In this document: piece by piece, positions 18,804 through 28,906 of the stretch
Layout of the letters: each line of letters begins with the position of its first letter
Numbering within the stretch: position 1 is the first letter of the stretch
Assembly: GCA_900290095.1 (NCBI GenBank)
Contig: OKQS01000005.1
Coordinates: 1-64,000, forward strand
Direction of reading: 5' to 3'
Length of the DNA stretch: 64,000 nt
Source: Khoudiadiopia massiliensis
Lineage (GTDB): Bacteria > Bacillota > Clostridia > Tissierellales > Peptoniphilaceae
Notes under the pieces: model-generated
What the model was told of the DNA's origin: nothing
Databases searched by the model: none
What the model saw: only the letters and a program-made list of their open reading frames with translations
Program-made: the position numbers and the translations under genes

Positions 18804-20180
18804 ATGCAGAATAAGTCCGATAAGACAGTAAACATGAGCCTTTTCCATTTGGATGGCAAACCTAAGTTTAATAAAGCTTTTCCTATAGCCTTGCAGCACC
18901 TTTTGGCCATGATCGTCGGCAACACCTTGCCGGCCATCGTATTGACCAACACTCTGAAAGGCACGCCTTATGAATTGACCCAAGCCCAATCGATTTATCT
19001 GATCCAGGCCAGCATGTTCGTGGCCGCCCTGGCCACCTTCCTCCAGCTTTACCCCATAGTAAAGCTGGGCCTGGGTTCAGGCTTACCCATGGTTATGGGA
19101 ATTTCATTTGCCTATATCCCGGTTATAGTGTCGGTTGCTGTAAAATACGGGATCGGAGCGGTTTTTGGAGCCCAGATAGTCGGAGGCCTGGTGGCCTTCG
19201 TTGTGGGAATGAATATTAAAAGACTATATAAATATTTTCCACCCATGGTGAGCGGAACCGTGGTCTTAACCATAGGTCTTTCGCTTTATTCAGTGGCGTT
19301 GAATTATATGGCGGGCGGAAACGGCCATCCGGACCAGGGGGCTCCTGTCTTTTGGATAGTTTCGCTGATAACATTGGCAGTTGTAATAATCTGCAATATG
19401 TTCGGTAAGGGCATAGTTAAATTGTCCGCTATATTAATAGGTATTGCCGTGGGCTATGTTGTTTCACTTTGTTTTAATATTGTTGATTTCAGCGAGATTA
19501 CAAGCGCAAATTGGTTGATAGTCCCAAAAATCATGCCTTTTAAAATCGAGTTTCATTGGGATGCATGTTTGACCATGGCGGTCATGTTTGCGGTTAATTC
19601 CATACAGGCGGTCGGAGACTTTTCTTCGACTACAACCGGAGGTATGGACAGGCCGCCGACAGAAGATGAACTTGAAGGCGGGATAAAGGCTTATGGTCTT
19701 GTAAATATGGCTTCTTCATTTATTGGTGGCCTGCCGACTGCTTCATATTCACAGAATGTGGGCATTGTCAGCCTGACCAAGGTCATATCAAGACACGTTA
19801 TGAATATAGTTGCCATAATGATCCTGGCAGCGGGATTTATGCCGAAATTCGGGGCACTTATGCTGTCAGTTCCCCAGGCTGTAATTGGAGGGGCAACAGT
19901 TACCGTATTTGCACAGATATCGATGAGCGGCATGAAGCTCATAACCTCTGATGAGATGTCATCGAGAAATGTTACCATAACGGGATTGGCCATAGCCTTG
20001 GGCATGGGTATTACCGAACTCAGCCCCACAGCACTTGCAGCTTTTCCCGAATGGTTCAGAATGGTTTTCACATCCTCACCTGTGGTCCTTGCAACGGTAA
20101 TAGTATTTACTCTGAATATACTTATACCTGAAAAGACCTTGGAAGAAGAGGAAGCTGAAAGAGTCCATATGGACAAGTGA
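18804..20180 (+). CDS. NCS2-family purine/urate permease
   Basis: This 458-residue NCS2 transporter has the usual multi-helix layout with IALQHLLAMIVGNTLPAIV, AVNSIQAVGDFSSTTTGG and GLPTASYSQNVGIVSLTKV as substrate-region motifs. It differs from the permease at 0.3 kb in having AVGDFSS where that one has TIGDTTA, so substrate preference may differ. Its position inside the catabolic run, between ssnA and xdhA, suggests it is co-expressed with purine breakdown. Confidence 0.9.
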   Translation: MQNKSDKTVNMSLFHLDGKPKFNKAFPIALQHLLAMIVGNTLPAIVLTNTLKGTPYELTQAQSIYLIQASMFVAALATFLQLYPIVKLGLGSGLPMVMGISFAYIPVIVSVAVKYGIGAVFGAQIVGGLVAFVVGMNIKRLYKYFPPMVSGTVVLTIGLSLYSVALNYMAGGNGHPDQGAPVFWIVSLITLAVVIICNMFGKGIVKLSAILIGIAVGYVVSLCFNIVDFSEITSANWLIVPKIMPFKIEFHWDACLTMAVMFAVNSIQAVGDFSSTTTGGMDRPPTEDELEGGIKAYGLVNMASSFIGGLPTASYSQNVGIVSLTKVISRHVMNIVAIMILAAGFMPKFGALMLSVPQAVIGGATVTVFAQISMSGMKLITSDEMSSRNVTITGLAIALGMGITELSPTALAAFPEWFRMVFTSSPVVLATVIVFTLNILIPEKTLEEEEAERVHMDK

Positions 20181-20285
20181 GGTCAATAAGCTGACCGAAC
20201 TGTAAATTTGCAAGTAAGCCGGTCGGGAAATTTGGACCGGTAATAAATATATGTAGGAAGTCGAAAATAGGAAGGAGATTTTCGG

Positions 20286-22580
20286 ATGTATGTAGGCAAA
20301 AGTGTTAAGAGGGTCGATGCCTTTGATAAGGTTACCGGAAGAGCAAAATTCACAGAAGACCTGATACCCAAAAACGCATATTATGCGAAAATAATACATT
20401 CGACCATTGGCCACGGCAGGGTTTTGAGCTTTGATTTGGAAGAGGCTTTGAAAGTACCCGATGTTGTCAAGATCGTCACCTGTTTCGATGTGCCCAAACA
20501 CAGTTTTCCCACCGCCGGCCACCCCTGGTCCACGGAAGAAAAGCACCAGGACATATCGGATAGAAGGCTATTAAATGAGCACGTAAGATATTATGGAGAC
20601 GATATAGCCGTTGTAATAGCTCTGGATGAGATAGCGGCAAAAAGGGCGGCTAAAAAAATTAAGGTGGAATATGAAGAATACGAGGTTAAGACAGACGTAT
20701 TTGATTCCATGAAGGATATTGTTCACCCCATTCACGAAGAAAATCCGGATAATATAATCAATCACACAACAAATAATCATGGGAATTTTGAAGAAGCTAT
20801 CAAGGAAGAAGGCCTTATAAAGGTTGAAGGCTGGTATGAAACTCCGATTGTCCAGCATTCCCACTTGGAAAATCCCGATGTATACGCTTATGAAGAATCC
20901 GGAAAGATTGTTGTTGTTGCTTCAACACAGATACCTCATATCGTTAGAAGGTGTATAGGCCAGGCTTTGGGAATCGGCTGGGGTAAGGTCAGGGTAATCA
21001 AGCCATATATAGGTGGGGGCTTCGGAAATAAGCAGGATGCCTTGTATGAACCCTTGTGTGCCTTTTTGACCACTCAGGTTTACGGTCACCCTGTAAAGCT
21101 CCTGCCGTCAAGGGAAGAGACTTTCGTTTCCACCAGGACCAGGCATTCAATGAAAGTATATATAGCAACATATGCCAGGAAAAACGGGGACTATGTGGCC
21201 CGAGAGATGAGGGTGTATTCCAATAACGGGGGCTATGCATCACACGGCCATTCAATAGCCGGCAAGGCTTTGGGCTGCCTCCACCAGCTTTATCCTTGTG
21301 ACAATGTAAAGGGAGATGCATACTCAGTATATACAAACCTTCCGACAGCGGGAGCTATGAGGGGCTACGGAATTCCACAGGCTATGTTTGTGACAGAGTC
21401 CCATCACGATGATGTTGCTAAGGCCTTGGGGATGGATCCACTTGAACTCAGATATAGAAATGTAATGCCCAAGGGATATTTCGATCCCTTCTCGAAGAAT
21501 CAGAACTACGCAGATTCTTTCAAACAGTGCCTTGATAAGGGTGCAGAGGCAATTGATTATTACAAGAAAAAAGAACTGTATAAAAACCAAACCGGCAACA
21601 TAAGAAGGGGTATCGGTTGTGCAGTATTCTGGTATAACACAGGAGTTTTTCCGATTTCACTGGAATCATCGTCATGCAGGATGATCACCAATGAAGACGG
21701 ATCCATTCAGGTTCAGCTGCCTGAAACGGAGATAGGTCAGGGGGCTGATACGGCCTACACTCAGATGGCTGCCGATGTAACAGGTATGAAATTGGAAGAT
21801 ATCCATGTTGTAAGCAACCAGGATACCGATGTCTCTCCATTCGGACTTGGAGCCTATGCTTCGAGGCAGACCTATATGGCAAGTTTCTCAATAACAAAAA
21901 CCGGGAAAGAGCTGAAAAGAAGGATCCTGGAGAGAGCTTATCTTGAAACGGGAATAACACCGGACAATCTTGATATAGTTGAGAGCAATATTGTCAGAGT
22001 TCCTGACGGCAAGATCCTTATGACCATGGAAGAGCTGGCAACGGAAACCATGTACACATTGAAGAAAACCAACCTCCACATTACAGCTGAAGAAACCCAC
22101 ACGATAAGATCGAACGCCTATTCATTCGGAGCCAGCTTCGCTGAAGTAGAGGTGGATATCAATTTGGGCAAGGTCAAGATTATAAAATTGGTCAATGTCC
22201 ATGATTGCGGCAAGCTCATAAACCCGGCCCTGGCGGAAGCCCAGGTCCACGGCGGAATGAGTATGGCAATAGGATTTGCCTTGTCGGAAGAACTAAAATT
22301 TAACGATAAGGGCAGGATACTCAACGACAACCTTTTGGACTACAAGCTTGGAACCATAGCGGACACACCCGAGTTTGAAGTTTACTTTATTCAGAATCCC
22401 GAGCCCACAAGTCCTTTCAATACTAAGTCACTTGGCGAGCCGCCCACATGCTCACCTGCACCGGCCATTAGAAATGCAATTTTCCAAGCCACAGGTGTTC
22501 AGGTAAAGAAGGCTCCCATGACTCCTCACGTTTTGTTCCCCCTCTTCAAAGAAGCAGGGCTTATAGATAACGAGCTTTAG
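20286..22580 (+). CDS. xdhA: Xanthine dehydrogenase-type molybdenum-binding subunit
   Basis: This 764-residue large subunit of a three-part molybdenum hydroxylase oxidises purines such as hypoxanthine or xanthine at the molybdenum centre. Cofactor-binding blocks are IGGGFGNKQD, AMRGYGIPQA and ETEIGQGADTAYTQM, and SLGEPPTCSPAPAIRNA carries the catalytic Glu. GGAAGGAG precedes the ATG. It is followed within 12 bases by the FAD subunit, so the complex is XdhABC-like. Whether its molybdenum centre carries selenium cannot be seen directly, but the neighbouring yqeB/yqeC/selD genes make it likely. Confidence 0.93.
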   Translation: MYVGKSVKRVDAFDKVTGRAKFTEDLIPKNAYYAKIIHSTIGHGRVLSFDLEEALKVPDVVKIVTCFDVPKHSFPTAGHPWSTEEKHQDISDRRLLNEHVRYYGDDIAVVIALDEIAAKRAAKKIKVEYEEYEVKTDVFDSMKDIVHPIHEENPDNIINHTTNNHGNFEEAIKEEGLIKVEGWYETPIVQHSHLENPDVYAYEESGKIVVVASTQIPHIVRRCIGQALGIGWGKVRVIKPYIGGGFGNKQDALYEPLCAFLTTQVYGHPVKLLPSREETFVSTRTRHSMKVYIATYARKNGDYVAREMRVYSNNGGYASHGHSIAGKALGCLHQLYPCDNVKGDAYSVYTNLPTAGAMRGYGIPQAMFVTESHHDDVAKALGMDPLELRYRNVMPKGYFDPFSKNQNYADSFKQCLDKGAEAIDYYKKKELYKNQTGNIRRGIGCAVFWYNTGVFPISLESSSCRMITNEDGSIQVQLPETEIGQGADTAYTQMAADVTGMKLEDIHVVSNQDTDVSPFGLGAYASRQTYMASFSITKTGKELKRRILERAYLETGITPDNLDIVESNIVRVPDGKILMTMEELATETMYTLKKTNLHITAEETHTIRSNAYSFGASFAEVEVDINLGKVKIIKLVNVHDCGKLINPALAEAQVHGGMSMAIGFALSEELKFNDKGRILNDNLLDYKLGTIADTPEFEVYFIQNPEPTSPFNTKSLGEPPTCSPAPAIRNAIFQATGVQVKKAPMTPHVLFPLFKEAGLIDNEL

Positions 22581-22592
22581 AAAGGATAAGAG

Positions 22593-23477
22593 ATGTTTGA
22601 CATAAAGAATATTTATGAAGCTTATACCGTAGACGAGGCTCTACAATTCCTAAAGGAAAAGCCTGATTTAAGAATTATAGCCGGTGGGACGGATGTCTTG
22701 GTTAAGATCAGGGAGGGTAGCCTTGATGACGACGAGCTTCTTTCAATCCATCTTGTTGACGAGCTGAAAAAGGTGACAATGGAAGATGACAGGACCATTA
22801 AAATCGGATCAGGTATGACCTTTGCCCATCTGGCTGATCATCCCATTATTAAAGAAAACATTGATTTTCTGGGCCAGGCCGTTCTTACGGCAGGAGGCCC
22901 CCAGCTCAGGTATGCTGCTACGGTCGGGGGTAATGTCTGTAACGCGGCACCGAGTGCCGACTCCGCCCCGAGCTTTTTCGTCCTGGACTCAATCGTGGAA
23001 ATCAAGAGCACTCAGGGCACAAGAGAAGTTCCGATTACCGAGTTCTACAAGGGTCTGGGCAAGGTTGATCTTGGGCCCGGAGAAATGGTAACTTCGTTCA
23101 AAATTAAGGAAGAAAACTATAAAGGCTATATAGGTCACTACTTCAAGTATGCCATGAGAAATGCAATGGATATTGCAACAAGCTCATGCGCCGTAAATGT
23201 AAAGTTGAATGATGACCTGGTAATAGAAAACATCAAGGCCTGCTATGGAGTAGCTTCCGTAGTTCCGGTCAGGGTATTCAAAGCTGAAGAGGCTTTCAGG
23301 GGAAAGGTCCTGAATGAAGAAAATATCAAGGCCTTTGCAAAGAAAGCCTTGGAAGAACTTTCACCGAGAAATTCTTGGAGGGCCAGCAAGGCACTTAGGA
23401 CTCAGGTTCTCTATGAAATCTGCGTGAGAAACCTCAAAGCCTGCCTGGAGGATTTTAAAGGAGGTAAAAATGCATAG
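22593..23477 (+). CDS. xdhB: Xanthine dehydrogenase-type FAD-binding subunit
   Basis: This 294-residue CO-dehydrogenase/xanthine dehydrogenase medium subunit passes electrons from the Fe-S subunit to NAD. The FAD pyrophosphate motif appears as IIAGGTDVLVKIREG, and the second flavin loop as RYAATVGGNVCNAAPSADSA. The length is standard. Its stop overlaps the start of the Fe-S subunit by 8 bases, with AAAGGAGG inside its 3' end. Confidence 0.94.
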   Translation: MFDIKNIYEAYTVDEALQFLKEKPDLRIIAGGTDVLVKIREGSLDDDELLSIHLVDELKKVTMEDDRTIKIGSGMTFAHLADHPIIKENIDFLGQAVLTAGGPQLRYAATVGGNVCNAAPSADSAPSFFVLDSIVEIKSTQGTREVPITEFYKGLGKVDLGPGEMVTSFKIKEENYKGYIGHYFKYAMRNAMDIATSSCAVNVKLNDDLVIENIKACYGVASVVPVRVFKAEEAFRGKVLNEENIKAFAKKALEELSPRNSWRASKALRTQVLYEICVRNLKACLEDFKGGKNA

Positions 23478-24021
23478 TTGTCAACACGGACCTTATGCTG
23501 TCAGGGAAAAAGTTATAAGTGATTGTAAGCCAAGTTTTAAGCTTTTAAAGTGCAGCGTAAACGGAATAGATATAGAAAAAATGGTTGATAAAAGAGCATC
23601 GCTTACCGACTTTCTCAGAAATGACTTGGGATTCACTTCCGTTAAAAAAGGTTGTGAAGTTGGCGAGTGCGGAGCCTGCTCAGTCTTGATTGACGGGGAG
23701 ACCATTGACTCCTGCCTATATTTAGCTATATGGGCCGAGGGCAAGGATATCTGGACTACAGAGGGCCTTCAAGCTTCAGATGGATCCATTTCAGTGATCC
23801 AGCAGGCGTTTTTGGACCAGTACGCAGTCCAGTGCGGTTTCTGCACACCCGGCTTTATTATAAGGGCGACGGAGATTGTCCACAGGGCCAAAAGATATAC
23901 CAGACCGGAACTCAGGACTCTCCTGGCCGGAAACATGTGCAGGTGCACAGGCTATGAAAACATCTTGAGAGCGGTTGAAGAAGCAATTGAGATTGAGATA
24001 GCGTCAAGAGAAGAGCAATAA
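23470..24021 (+). CDS. xdhC: Xanthine dehydrogenase-type [2Fe-2S] subunit
   Basis: This 183-residue small subunit has two [2Fe-2S] clusters: the plant-ferredoxin type CEVGECGACSVLIDGETIDSC and the four-helix type CGFCTPGF plus CRCTGY. An N-terminal stretch of about 25 residues (starting MHSCQHGPY) extends beyond the common start and may be real, since AAAGGAGG places translation at 23470. hydA begins two bases after its stop, so the genes are tightly coupled. Confidence 0.94.
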   Translation: MHSCQHGPYAVREKVISDCKPSFKLLKCSVNGIDIEKMVDKRASLTDFLRNDLGFTSVKKGCEVGECGACSVLIDGETIDSCLYLAIWAEGKDIWTTEGLQASDGSISVIQQAFLDQYAVQCGFCTPGFIIRATEIVHRAKRYTRPELRTLLAGNMCRCTGYENILRAVEEAIEIEIASREEQ

Positions 24022-24022
24022 A

Positions 24023-25393
24023 ATGTCAATACTAATTAAGAATGGTCGACTTGTAACAAGTCGGGGAATTAAAAATTGTGATTTATATATAGAAGGCGAA
24101 AAGATAAAGGATATAGGTCAGGACTTGGCCTATGAGGCCGATACCCTTATAGATGCTCAGGGAAAAACAGTAATTCCCGGCGGAGTTGATGTTCATACCC
24201 ATATGTCTCTGGACCTTGGCAAGTATATAGCAATAGATGATTTTAATTCAGGAACCATAGCGGCAGCCCATGGCGGAACCACCACGATTGTTGACCACAT
24301 AGCTTTTGGACCCAAAGATTCACTTGTGGGTGACATGATTGATAAATACCACAAGATGGCTGATGGTTATGCTGTTGTTGACTATTCCTTCCACGGGGCC
24401 ATACAGAAGGCGAGTCCCAAGATTCTCGAAGAAATGGGCAAGCTTTATGATGAGGGTATAGTTTCCACAAAGATCTATACCACTTATGGTGGAAAGCTGG
24501 ACGACGCCTCAATGCTCAGGGTCCTGGAAAGGGCCAAGGAAACGGGAACGGTTGTCTGCGTCCACAATGAGAATGACGGCATGATAGCTGAACTTAGAGA
24601 TGAGGCCGAGGCTGCCGGAAACTTGGACCCCATATATCATGCAAAAACCAGGCCGGCCGAGGCTGAGGCAGAGGCCATAAACCGCCTGACATATTTGAGC
24701 CAGGTTGCGGGCTGTCCCAAGCTCTACATTGTCCACACCTCATCAGCCCTGGGACTTAGGGAAATAGAGAAGGCCAGGGAAAGAGGGGTTGAAAACCTCT
24801 ACTGTGAGACCTGCACCCAATACCTGACCCTGACAGAGGAAAAATACCTTGAGGGGGGCAATGCCGAGGGTTGCAAGTACATATGTGCACCTCCGCTTCG
24901 GAAAGAGGAAGATGTGGAAGCCCTCTGGGACGGCATCAAAAGGGGAGTGGTCGATGTTATAGCGACTGACCATTGTCCTTTCTATTATAAAGAGCATAAG
25001 CTGCCCTGCAAGGATAATTTTCTGACAGCACCCGGCGGAATACCGGGGGTTGAGGAAAGGGTGGAAGTAGTCTTAACCCAAGGGATAAAAAGGTCGGTTA
25101 AATTGGAAAGGCTGGTTGATCTCCTTTGCACAAACCCTGCAAAGATTTTCGGAATGGGTCATTTAAAGGGGAGTTTGGAAATCGGCAAGGATGCAGATAT
25201 CTCTATAATTGATGAAAAAGATTACACCATAAGCCAAGATAACAGGCATTCAAAATGCGACTATACGACTTATGAGGGTTTCAAGAGCAACTTCAAAATA
25301 GATACAGTAATTTCAAGAGGTAAGCTTATCATGGATTCCCGGGGCTTTTATGGCCAAAGAGGTGACGGACATTTTATAAAAAGAAAATTCTGA
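24023..25393 (+). CDS. hydA: Dihydropyrimidinase / hydantoinase-type cyclic amidohydrolase
   Basis: This 456-residue enzyme hydrolyses cyclic amides. Metal ligands are HTH in GVDVHTHMSLDLG, the lysine to be carboxylated in STKIYTTYGG, His residues in CVHNEND and YIVHTSSAL, and Asp in ATDHCPF. In this setting it most likely opens a ring produced from xanthine or urate rather than dihydrouracil. It starts two bases after the xdhC stop and is followed by the fused hydroxylase after 27 bases. Confidence 0.92.
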   Translation: MSILIKNGRLVTSRGIKNCDLYIEGEKIKDIGQDLAYEADTLIDAQGKTVIPGGVDVHTHMSLDLGKYIAIDDFNSGTIAAAHGGTTTIVDHIAFGPKDSLVGDMIDKYHKMADGYAVVDYSFHGAIQKASPKILEEMGKLYDEGIVSTKIYTTYGGKLDDASMLRVLERAKETGTVVCVHNENDGMIAELRDEAEAAGNLDPIYHAKTRPAEAEAEAINRLTYLSQVAGCPKLYIVHTSSALGLREIEKARERGVENLYCETCTQYLTLTEEKYLEGGNAEGCKYICAPPLRKEEDVEALWDGIKRGVVDVIATDHCPFYYKEHKLPCKDNFLTAPGGIPGVEERVEVVLTQGIKRSVKLERLVDLLCTNPAKIFGMGHLKGSLEIGKDADISIIDEKDYTISQDNRHSKCDYTTYEGFKSNFKIDTVISRGKLIMDSRGFYGQRGDGHFIKRKF

Positions 25394-25420
25394 TTTAAAG
25401 GGATTTTATTAGGAGCTGCT

Positions 25421-28066
25421 ATGACCAATATTTTAATAGGTGAAAAGAAGGATGGCACGGAAGCCATTCTTGTAAATGTAAATGACAAGACTTATGAGAC
25501 TTATGAGGACAAGAGTCTTCTGAGGTTTTTAAGGGATGATTTGAAGATAAAGTCCGTTAAGGACGGCTGCAGTCAGGGAGCCTGCGGGACCTGCTCGGTC
25601 ATTATAGACGACCAGAAAAAGCTGGCCTGTACTCAGAAAATCTCGAAGCTTGCCGGCAAGAAGGTCCTGACCATTGATGGTTTAAGCCAAAAGGAGAGAG
25701 ATGCTTTTGTATACGCCTTTTCCGAGGCCGGGGCTGTCCAGTGCGGATTCTGCATACCCGGTATGGTTATTTCCGGGGCGGCCTTAATAAGAACCAACCC
25801 AGACCCGACAGATGATGAAATTAAAAACGGTATAAAAAACAATATTTGCCGTTGCACTGGCTATGTGAAGATAATTGCGGGCATTAAATTGGCTGCCAAG
25901 GTTCTCAGGGGAGAAGTTGCCCTTTCGGACGATGAGGAAGAAAAGGTAAAAGTCGGTGATGAGTTCACCAGGATTGACGCCCATGACAAGATCCTGGGCA
26001 TAGGCCAATATGTCGATGATATGGAATTCGATGAGCTTAACCATGCATCAGCCGTTCGCAGCAAGTACCCCAGGGCCAGAATCCTTAAAATAGACACTTC
26101 AAAAGCTGAGGCCCTTGACGGAGTTTACGGGGTATTGACAGCTGAGGACGTTCCTAACAACAAGGTGGGCCATATCTTCCAGGATTGGGACGTATTTATC
26201 AAGGAAGGGGATATCACAAGGTTCCAGGGTGATGCCCTATGTCTGGTGGTTGCCAAGGATGAAAAAACACTTGAAGAGGCCAAGAAGCTGGTGGAAATTG
26301 AATATGAGGAGCTTCCCACGGTATCTTCTATTGAAGAAGCTGAGGATCCCAATTCTCCCAAGGTTCATGAATCCGGCAATCTTTGCCAGGAGAGGCACGT
26401 AAGCCGAGGCAATGCGGAAGAGGCCTTTAAAAAGTGTGCTTACATAGTTGAGCAGACCTATACAACGCCCTTTACAGAGCATGCCTTCCTTGAACCCGAG
26501 TGTGCGATTGCCGAGCCATATAAGGACGGTGTGAAGATTTATACAACAGACCAGTCGGTCTATGACACGAGAAAAGAAACCGCCATCATGTTCGGCTGGC
26601 AGGATCAGCCTGAAAGGGTGGTTGTTGAGAATAAACTAATAGGCGGAGCATTCGGCGGAAAAGAGGACGTTTCCTGCCAACACCTTGCAGCCTTAGCTGC
26701 CTATAAATTTGGCATCAGGGTAAAGATCAAGTTTTCAAGGGATGAATCTTTGAGGTTCCATCCCAAGAGGCATCCTATGATAGGAACATTTAAGCTGGGA
26801 TGTGATAAAGAAGGAAACTTCCTGGCCATGAAAACGACCATTAAAATGGATACGGGAGCCTATGCTTCCCTGTGCGGACCGGTTCTTGAGAGGGCCTGCA
26901 CCCATTCAGTCGGGCCCTATCACTATGAGAACACAGAGATTGACGGATACGGCTACTATACAAATAATCCTCCGGCCGGTGCTTTCAGGGGCTTCGGGGT
27001 TTGCCAGTCAAACTTCGCCTTTGAGAGTAATATAAACCTGCTGGCTGAAAAGGTTGGAATTTCTCCCTGGGAGATAAGGTATAAAAACGCCATAAGGCCG
27101 GGTGAAGTCTTACCCAACGGACAGATTGCCGACTCCTCAACAGCTTTAGTTGAAACATTGGAAGCCGTTAAGGATGTTTATGAGAAGAATGCCGACCGGG
27201 CGGGCATTGCCTGTGCAATGAAAAATGCCGGCGTCGGCGTAGGTCTTCCCGATAAGGGCAGGGCCAAGATAGTTATAGAAGACGGGGTGGCAGTTCTCTA
27301 CTGTGCAGCTAGTGACTTGGGCCAGGGAGCCCAGACCGTTTTCAAGCAGATGGTCATGGATATCTTGGAAGTGCCGGAAGACATGGTAAGGGTGGTCCAT
27401 CCCAATTCCGAGAATTCACCGGATTCGGGGACTTCTTCAGGATCACGTCAGACCTTAATTTCAGGAGAAGCCATAAAGAAGGTTTCGGAAAAGGTCAAGG
27501 CTGATATGAAAAACGGAAAGCTCGAGGACCTGGAAGGCAGAGAATATTTCCACGAATATTTCGACCCGACCGATCCTCTGGGATCAGATAAACCCAATCC
27601 AAAGAGCCACGTGGCCTACGGCTATTCTACAAATGTGGTTATCTTGAATGATGACGGAACGGTAAAAGAAGTTGTTGCCGCAACAGATGCGGGCAAGGTC
27701 ATAAATCCAAAGGCAATCGAAGGCCAGCTTGAAGGTGGAATTATCATGGGTCTGGGCTATGCTCTGACCGAGGATTTCAAACTTGACAGGTCCCAGGTCA
27801 AGGCAAAGTACGGAACTCTGGGCCTTTGGAGGGCACCGATGATTCCGAAGATTACCAGCATTTTCGTAAAGAAGCCGGATGATGAGCTGCTTGACCGGGC
27901 TTTCGGGGCCAAGGGAGTGGGAGAGATTGCCACAATTCCAATAGCTCCTGCCGTTCAGGGGGCCTACTACAAGCTTGACGGTCAATTGAGGCCGGACTTC
28001 CCAATGGTGGATACAGCCTACAGCAAGCCCAAAAAGAAATTCGGGGCGGATTCCGAGAAGGCTTAA
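25421..28066 (+). CDS. xdh: Selenium-dependent xanthine dehydrogenase, fused Fe-S and molybdenum subunits
   Basis: This 881-residue single chain joins a [2Fe-2S] region and a molybdenum domain. Residues 1-165 hold CSQGACGTCSVI, CGFCIPGM and CRCTGY. From about 190 onward lies the molybdopterin-binding part, with GGAFGGKEDV, AFRGFGVCQS, DLGQGAQTVFKQM, SGSRQT and catalytic Glu in GAKGVGEIATIP. There is no FAD domain, so electrons must leave through a partner, possibly the separate FAD subunit or YgfK. This architecture matches the selenium-dependent xanthine dehydrogenase family found with yqeB/yqeC, and yqeC follows directly. AGGAG precedes the ATG. Confidence 0.93.
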   Translation: MTNILIGEKKDGTEAILVNVNDKTYETYEDKSLLRFLRDDLKIKSVKDGCSQGACGTCSVIIDDQKKLACTQKISKLAGKKVLTIDGLSQKERDAFVYAFSEAGAVQCGFCIPGMVISGAALIRTNPDPTDDEIKNGIKNNICRCTGYVKIIAGIKLAAKVLRGEVALSDDEEEKVKVGDEFTRIDAHDKILGIGQYVDDMEFDELNHASAVRSKYPRARILKIDTSKAEALDGVYGVLTAEDVPNNKVGHIFQDWDVFIKEGDITRFQGDALCLVVAKDEKTLEEAKKLVEIEYEELPTVSSIEEAEDPNSPKVHESGNLCQERHVSRGNAEEAFKKCAYIVEQTYTTPFTEHAFLEPECAIAEPYKDGVKIYTTDQSVYDTRKETAIMFGWQDQPERVVVENKLIGGAFGGKEDVSCQHLAALAAYKFGIRVKIKFSRDESLRFHPKRHPMIGTFKLGCDKEGNFLAMKTTIKMDTGAYASLCGPVLERACTHSVGPYHYENTEIDGYGYYTNNPPAGAFRGFGVCQSNFAFESNINLLAEKVGISPWEIRYKNAIRPGEVLPNGQIADSSTALVETLEAVKDVYEKNADRAGIACAMKNAGVGVGLPDKGRAKIVIEDGVAVLYCAASDLGQGAQTVFKQMVMDILEVPEDMVRVVHPNSENSPDSGTSSGSRQTLISGEAIKKVSEKVKADMKNGKLEDLEGREYFHEYFDPTDPLGSDKPNPKSHVAYGYSTNVVILNDDGTVKEVVAATDAGKVINPKAIEGQLEGGIIMGLGYALTEDFKLDRSQVKAKYGTLGLWRAPMIPKITSIFVKKPDDELLDRAFGAKGVGEIATIPIAPAVQGAYYKLDGQLRPDFPMVDTAYSKPKKKFGADSEKA

Positions 28067-28077
28067 GAGGAAAATAT

Positions 28078-28857
28078 ATGGAGAAAGATGGGATGAAAAT
28101 AATTGAGGCCGATCCCATATCAATTTTTAAAATTAAAAAAAATGATGTTATTTCCATAACAGGTGCCGGAGGCAAGACGAGTTTGATGTTTCGTCTTGCC
28201 TCCAAGCTTAAGGAGAGGGGATCGGTTTTAATAACGACTTCGACGAAGATTGCTATACCTGAGGAGGGCTTTGACCGGCTCTTCACCTCTTACGAGGATT
28301 ACAAGGCGGAAGATAACTTTGATAAGGGGTATAAAGTTATTTGTCTGGGCCAAAGGGTTCCGAATAAGAATAAATTGGGCTCTATCGGTTATGACCAACT
28401 CAAGGACCTGATCAAGGATTTTGACTATTGCCTTATTGAGGCTGACGGGTCAAGGAGGCTGCCCTTTAAATTTTGGTATGGCTATGAGCCGGTAATTTAT
28501 GACTTTACAAGCAAGGTCATAGGGGTCCTGCCATTGAGTGTATATGGAAAAAGACCTGATCCGGAATTTATTTATAATTATGAGGGCTATATGGCCTATG
28601 TGGACCAAGCTCTGTGTCGGGAGAGTTTGGATAATATGCATGATCATGTTATTGATTCCAAGGCTTATAAAAATCTCATAACCTATGAGGCCGGCCTTTT
28701 CAAAAATTTTCCCAAGGACCGCTTCGTCTTTATAAATCAGTGCGATTTGGCCAAAGACCCGTCCAAGGCTTTGGAAATAGGCCGGGCCTTGCAGGGTTTG
28801 GACTATAATTTTGCATTCGGATCCGTAATAAAAGATAGGTTTTATCAGGTATTATAA
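28078..28857 (+). CDS. yqeC: Selenium-dependent hydroxylase accessory protein YqeC
   Basis: This 259-residue P-loop protein has Walker A in VISITGAGGKTSLMF. YqeC is a marker of selenium-dependent molybdenum hydroxylase systems and is thought to act in maturation of the seleno-molybdenum site, though its reaction is unproven. It lies 11 bases after the fused hydroxylase and just before the mocA-yqeB fusion. AAGAGG precedes the ATG. Confidence 0.92.
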   Translation: MEKDGMKIIEADPISIFKIKKNDVISITGAGGKTSLMFRLASKLKERGSVLITTSTKIAIPEEGFDRLFTSYEDYKAEDNFDKGYKVICLGQRVPNKNKLGSIGYDQLKDLIKDFDYCLIEADGSRRLPFKFWYGYEPVIYDFTSKVIGVLPLSVYGKRPDPEFIYNYEGYMAYVDQALCRESLDNMHDHVIDSKAYKNLITYEAGLFKNFPKDRFVFINQCDLAKDPSKALEIGRALQGLDYNFAFGSVIKDRFYQVL

Positions 28858-28906
28858 ATTTTACCGAATATTGTAAATTTTACCGGGTGTTAAGAAAGGA
28901 AAAAAC

